Assembly: GCF_000576555.1 (NCBI RefSeq)
Contig: NZ_CP007145.1
Coordinates: 4,734,501 to 4,798,500 of the forward strand
Direction: 5' to 3'
Origin: Hymenobacter swuensis DY53
Lineage (GTDB): Bacteria > Bacteroidota > Bacteroidia > Cytophagales > Hymenobacteraceae
Length of the DNA stretch: 64,000 nucleotides
Part shown: piece after piece, positions 60,684-64,000 of the stretch
How positions within the stretch are numbered: the first letter of the stretch is position 1
Layout: every line of letters starts with the position of its first letter
Position numbers and translations under genes: made by a program
Notes under the pieces: model-generated
Database searches by the model: none
Told to the model about the DNA's origin: nothing
The model's input: the letters and a program-made list of their open reading frames with translations, nothing else

Positions 60684-60721
60684 CCTAGAGCTTAGCAAGT
60701 TTCTGATTTCTAAGCTCTAGG
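60684..60721. repeat. Inverted repeat with CTAGAGCTTAG arms
   Basis: Perfect 12-bp arms (60684-60695 with 60710-60721) with related words (CAGAGTTCAGAG, CTAAGCTC) on both sides. It lies between the GH13 and MFS genes and may modulate read-through. Confidence 0.55.
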
Positions 60722-60767
60722 TTCTCACATCTAAGCTCTCCCTCTCCCTAATTCCCACACAATCACA

Positions 60768-62180
60768 ATGGCAACCAGTGTAGCAGCCGCTCCCCCCGGC
60801 ACCGATAACAAACCTCGCCTCAGCTTCTGGCAGATCTGGAATATGAGCTTTGGCTTCTTGGGCATCCAGTTCGGTTTCGCGTTGCAGAACGCCAACGTCA
60901 GCCGCATTTTCGAAACCCTGGGCGGTACCGAAATTGCCCTGTACTGGCTGGCTGCCCCGCTTACCGGCATGCTCGTGCAGCCCATCATCGGGTATATGTC
61001 GGACCGCACCTGGAGCCCGAAATGGGGCCGCCGCCGGCCGTTTTTCCTGGTGGGCGCAGTGCTGGCCTCATTTGCCTTGCTGGTGATGCCCAACGTATCC
61101 GCCCTGTGGATGGCTGTGGGCATGCTCTGGATTATGGACTCCAGCATTAACATCAGTATGGAGCCGTTTCGGGCGCTGGTAGGTGACTTGTTGCCGTCGG
61201 AGCAGCGTACCACGGGCTTCGCAGCCCAGACGTTCTTTATTGGGGTAGGTGCCGTGGTGGCATCCATGCTGCCCTGGATGTTTACCAACTGGTTTGGCAT
61301 TGCCAATACGGCTCCGGCTGGTCAGATTCCGCCGTCGGTGAAGTATGCCTTCTACATCGGAGCAGCGGCCTTCTTCACGGCGGTGCTCTGGACGGTACTG
61401 ACCACTAGAGAGTACCCACCGGCTGATATGGCCGAGTTTGAAGCCGAAAAGCGCCGTACTGCTGGTTTCTGGAACGGTATCCGCGAGTCGTTCGGTGGCA
61501 TCTTCCACATGCCCAAAACAATGGCGCAACTGGCTATTGTACAGTTCTTCTCCTGGCTGGCGCTGTTTTCTATGTGGATTTACACCACACCTGCTGTTAC
61601 CAGCCACATCTACCACACCACTGACACTACTTCCAAACTCTACAATGAAGGGGCCGACTGGGTAGGCGTGTGCTTTGCTACGTACAACGGGGTTTCGGCC
61701 GTGGCGGCTTTGCTGCTGCCTTTTATTGCCCGCGCTACCAGCCGCCGCTTCACGCACTTGCTATGCTTAGTAGCCGGCGGTTTGGGCCTCATTTCCATCT
61801 ACTTCATTCAGGACCCCAAAATGCTGCTCGTGTCCATGATTGGGGTAGGCATTGCCTGGGCCTCCATCCTAAGCGTGCCCTACGCCATGCTGGCCGGCGC
61901 ATTGCCCGCCAACAAAATGGGCTACTACATGGGCGTGTTCAACTTCTTCATTGTGATTCCGCAGGTAGTGGCAGGCCTGATTCTGGGCTTTTTCACCAAA
62001 ACCGTATTCGGTGGCGAAGCGGTGTACACGCTGATTCTGGGTGGCGTTTCCATGATTATTTCGGGCCTGCTAACGCTGCGCGTGCACGACGCCGACGATA
62101 TCCGCCTGCCCGCCGACGCCACCATCCAGACCAGCTCATCCGGCTACGACACGACCGTGGAATCCGACCCGCGCGTGTAA
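60768..62180 (+). CDS. MFS sugar transporter, SLC45-like
   Basis: 470 aa with 12 hydrophobic helices. The start FWQIWNMSFGFLGIQFGFAL and the loop-2 segment GYMSDRTWSPKWGRRRPFFL are signatures of the SLC45/GPH-like disaccharide carriers used by Flavobacteria for maltose. It should carry maltose or other alpha-glucosides across the inner membrane by cation symport. Context (SusA-like, GH13, glucan phosphorylase) supports maltodextrin products. The bases before the ATG, CCCACACAATCACA, resemble those before the GH16 and susC starts. Confidence 0.9.
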   Translation: MATSVAAAPPGTDNKPRLSFWQIWNMSFGFLGIQFGFALQNANVSRIFETLGGTEIALYWLAAPLTGMLVQPIIGYMSDRTWSPKWGRRRPFFLVGAVLASFALLVMPNVSALWMAVGMLWIMDSSINISMEPFRALVGDLLPSEQRTTGFAAQTFFIGVGAVVASMLPWMFTNWFGIANTAPAGQIPPSVKYAFYIGAAAFFTAVLWTVLTTREYPPADMAEFEAEKRRTAGFWNGIRESFGGIFHMPKTMAQLAIVQFFSWLALFSMWIYTTPAVTSHIYHTTDTTSKLYNEGADWVGVCFATYNGVSAVAALLLPFIARATSRRFTHLLCLVAGGLGLISIYFIQDPKMLLVSMIGVGIAWASILSVPYAMLAGALPANKMGYYMGVFNFFIVIPQVVAGLILGFFTKTVFGGEAVYTLILGGVSMIISGLLTLRVHDADDIRLPADATIQTSSSGYDTTVESDPRV

Positions 62181-62196
62181 TTCCTCAACCAACTGA

Positions 62197-62250
62197 CCTC
62201 AACTAAAAATCCCCGCCGCACCTGAGTGCAGCGGGGCTTTTTAGTTGAGG
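62197..62250. terminator. Bidirectional terminator of the alpha-glucan locus
   Basis: Arms 62197-62216 and 62231-62250 pair over about 19 positions, with CCCCGC at the tip and AAAAA/TTTTT inside the stem. It lies between convergent genes. Confidence 0.85.
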
Positions 62251-62267
62251 TGCGCGGTATCCGGGGC

Positions 62268-62675
62268 CTAGCCGTGCTGCAGCCACTGCTGGGCCATTTG
62301 CTCCTCTGTGAACACCCGCAGCTGGGTACTGTTGGTGGGGTCGTGGTCGTACTCGGCTAGGCGGGGGCGCAGGATATCGGCGTGGTAGGGGGTGGTGAGG
62401 TAGGCCAGGCGGCGCGGGATGCCCGGCAAGGCCGTCTTCAGCTCAGCCCGAAACTCCTGCAGCAACCACTGCAGATCCGTGGGGTCGGCGAGGCCCCGAC
62501 TGCGCAAATCAATCAGCCAGCGGCCGGCCTGCTCGCGCCTAGCCAGCGCCAGGCCGGTGCGGTAGCCTTCCCGGTGTTCGGCGGAGGTAGCCGGCCGCGT
62601 CCAGCGCAGAAACACCACCGCTAAATCGGGGCGGTAGGAGAGGTGCAGATAGTTGGGGAGGGCGGAGTCGGGCAT
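62268..62675 (-). CDS. Conserved hypothetical protein, possible STAS-like fold
   Basis: 135 aa from the ATG at 62675 (MPDSALPNYLHLSYRPDLAV). Alternating strands and helices (LAVVFLRWTRPA, RWLIDLRSRG, RRLAYLTTPYH) recall small STAS/SpoIIAA-like Bacteroidota proteins, but no diagnostic motif is present. No signal peptide; cytoplasmic. The frame extends upstream to 62789 without support. It is monocistronic, convergent with the transporter gene. Function unknown. Confidence 0.6.
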   Translation of the reverse strand: MPDSALPNYLHLSYRPDLAVVFLRWTRPATSAEHREGYRTGLALARREQAGRWLIDLRSRGLADPTDLQWLLQEFRAELKTALPGIPRRLAYLTTPYHADILRPRLAEYDHDPTNSTQLRVFTEEQMAQQWLQHG

Positions 62676-62924
62676 ACGGTAGTCGGGCAAAGGTAAGGCG
62701 ACTTTTCTCGCGGTCCGGCCGAAAGATGCCACCGCTACATGAATCTTCGGTGAACTACCGTGCCCCCGCACGGCCCGCCCCCACGACACCCGTTAACGGC
62801 TGGTTTTCGGGCTTTCGGGGCCAAAACTGCCCGGTTGGTTGGAATCGGCGGGCCGCCCACCCGGCTATTTGCGCGGCGGCGCGTAACTTCCGCTTCCATT
62901 CGTCTCACTCACCTCCTTTATTTG

Positions 62925-64000
62925 ATGACTCGTAATCACCTGTTGCTACTGGGCCTGGGCGCTTCGTTGGCCGTTCAGCCGGCCTTGGCGCAAAAGTCTA
63001 CCCCCAAACCTGCCACCGTTACCAAGGCCCCGGCCGCTACGGCCGGCGGCGCCCGCCTCGTGGAGAAAGTCACCCGTAAAGGCTCGGAGCTGGTGATTCC
63101 CTACGAAAAATACGTGCTGCCCAACGGCCTCACCGTCATCGTGGCCGAAGACCATTCCGACCCGCTGGTGCACGTCGATGTCACCTACCACGTGGGCTCG
63201 GCCCGGGAGCAGATCGGTAAGTCGGGCTTTGCTCACTTCTTTGAGCACATGATGTTCCAGGGCTCCGACCACGTCGCCGACGAGCAGCACTTCAAAACCG
63301 TTTCGGCATCCGGCGGTACGCTCAACGGCAGCACCAACCGCGACCGGACCAACTACTTCGAAACCGTTCCCAGCAACCAGCTCGAAACCGCGCTGTGGCT
63401 GGAGGCAGACCGCATGGGCTTCCTGCTGGATGCCGTGACCCAGCCCAAGTTCGAGAACCAGCGCAGCACCGTGAAAAACGAGCGGGGCCAGAACTACGAC
63501 AACCGCCCCTACGGCCTGGCTTCCGAGAACGTGAGCCGCACGCTTTACCCCTACGGCCACCCTTATAGCTGGCTCACCATCGGCTACCTCGAAGACCTGG
63601 ACCGTTCCGATGTGAACGACCTCAAGAACTTCTTCCTGCGCTGGTACGGCCCCAATAACGCCACCCTTACCGTGGGCGGCGACGTGAAGCCGGCCGACGT
63701 TGTGCGGCTGGCCGAGAAATACTTTGGCCCCATTGCCAAAGGCCAGCCCGTAGCGGCCCAAAAGCTGCCCGCTCCCAAGCTGACGGCTGACCGATACGTG
63801 AGCTACAAGGACAACGTGCGCTTCCCGATGCTGCAGATGGTGTTCCCGACGGTACCCAGCGGCCACCCCGACGAGTACGCGCTGGACGCGCTGGCCGAAA
63901 TTATCGGGCAGGGCAAAAACTCCCTGCTGTATAAGAACCTCACCAAAACCCAGCAGGCGGTACAGTCCCAGGCCTACAACAGCACTTCCGAGCTGGCCGG
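62925..64000 (+). CDS. M16 family zinc metallopeptidase (partial, runs off the window)
   Basis: 358 codons are visible; the gene continues past 64000. Signal peptide 1-22 ending QPALA|Q. The M16 inverted zinc motif is HFFEHMMFQGS (His104, Glu107, His108), preceded by NGLTVIVAEDHSDPLVHVDV in two parts, and followed by ERGQNYDNRPYG with the downstream Glu. Such two-domain peptidases degrade or process peptides in the periplasm, often as paired genes. The start ATG at 62925 is chosen for the signal peptide. Only the first M16 lobe and part of the second are visible. Confidence 0.92.
   Translation, partial: MTRNHLLLLGLGASLAVQPALAQKSTPKPATVTKAPAATAGGARLVEKVTRKGSELVIPYEKYVLPNGLTVIVAEDHSDPLVHVDVTYHVGSAREQIGKSGFAHFFEHMMFQGSDHVADEQHFKTVSASGGTLNGSTNRDRTNYFETVPSNQLETALWLEADRMGFLLDAVTQPKFENQRSTVKNERGQNYDNRPYGLASENVSRTLYPYGHPYSWLTIGYLEDLDRSDVNDLKNFFLRWYGPNNATLTVGGDVKPADVVRLAEKYFGPIAKGQPVAAQKLPAPKLTADRYVSYKDNVRFPMLQMVFPTVPSGHPDEYALDALAEIIGQGKNSLLYKNLTKTQQAVQSQAYNSTSELA

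Overview
The window looks like chromosomal DNA of a Bacteroidota bacterium of the family Hymenobacteraceae, most likely Hymenobacter. The grounds are high GC content, SusC/SusD proteins, type IX secretion (T9SS) C-terminal domains, a CruF/CrtD-type carotenoid pair, promoters of the TTG-N~20-TAnnTTTG type, and genes without Shine-Dalgarno leaders. The genus is an inference. No rRNA, tRNA, CRISPR array, prophage or intact insertion sequence was seen. The last gene (M16 peptidase) runs off the right edge.

Layout. 0.1-10.2 kb is mostly housekeeping: an XRE membrane regulator, a two-lobed aspartyl-protease-like protein, suhB, the rsmI-lnt pair, pterin dehydratase, a NADAR protein, a PPP-like phosphatase and a sigma/anti-sigma-like pair. 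10.4-12.6 kb is a secreted GH64-type beta-1,3-glucanase. 13-15.8 kb holds glyA, tatC and rpiB. 15.9-18.8 kb holds a TetR regulator and two carotenoid genes (cruF, crtD-like). 19.3-35.2 kb is a beta-glucan (laminarin-type) utilization locus: a giant multi-domain GH16, a GH5, a membrane sensor, SusC, SusD, a PKD surface lipoprotein and a GH16 lipoprotein. 35.6-46.6 kb is housekeeping again: an RlmI-like methyltransferase, a SNF2 helicase, a LolC/E-like permease, rbfA and thioredoxin. 46.7-51.3 kb is an operon of surface proteins: a tail-fibre-like protein, three phage tail-collar proteins with twin-arginine-like N-termini, and a T9SS cargo protein. 51.5-62.2 kb holds an SGNH esterase and a starch/maltodextrin locus: glucan phosphorylase, SusA-like neopullulanase, a second GH13 enzyme and a sugar MFS transporter.

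Most interesting system. The protein at 25811-27814 joins a 7TMR-DISM membrane receptor and a long coiled coil to a C-terminal zinc ribbon plus helical domain. That domain resembles the DNA-binding N-terminus of IS1595-family transposases; the DDE nuclease is absent. The gene sits between the two arms of the beta-glucan locus, and no SusR, HTCS or AraC regulator is visible. The promoters of the two arms share one architecture: ACGTGTT, then 65-67 nt later GCGTGTGNNGTAAGYG, then exactly 80 nt later TTG-N21-TAnnTTTG. Two further copies of the core motif lie upstream of the GH64 gene. I infer, without proof, that the sensor-transposase fusion is a domesticated-transposase transcription regulator that recognizes this motif.

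Other structure worth noting: several genes start 5-9 nt downstream of the -7 element, which implies leaderless mRNAs; a class of intergenic hairpins has arms built from tandem 4-9 nt words; a perfect 54-bp palindrome ends the beta-glucan locus; and two REP-like interspersed repeats are present.
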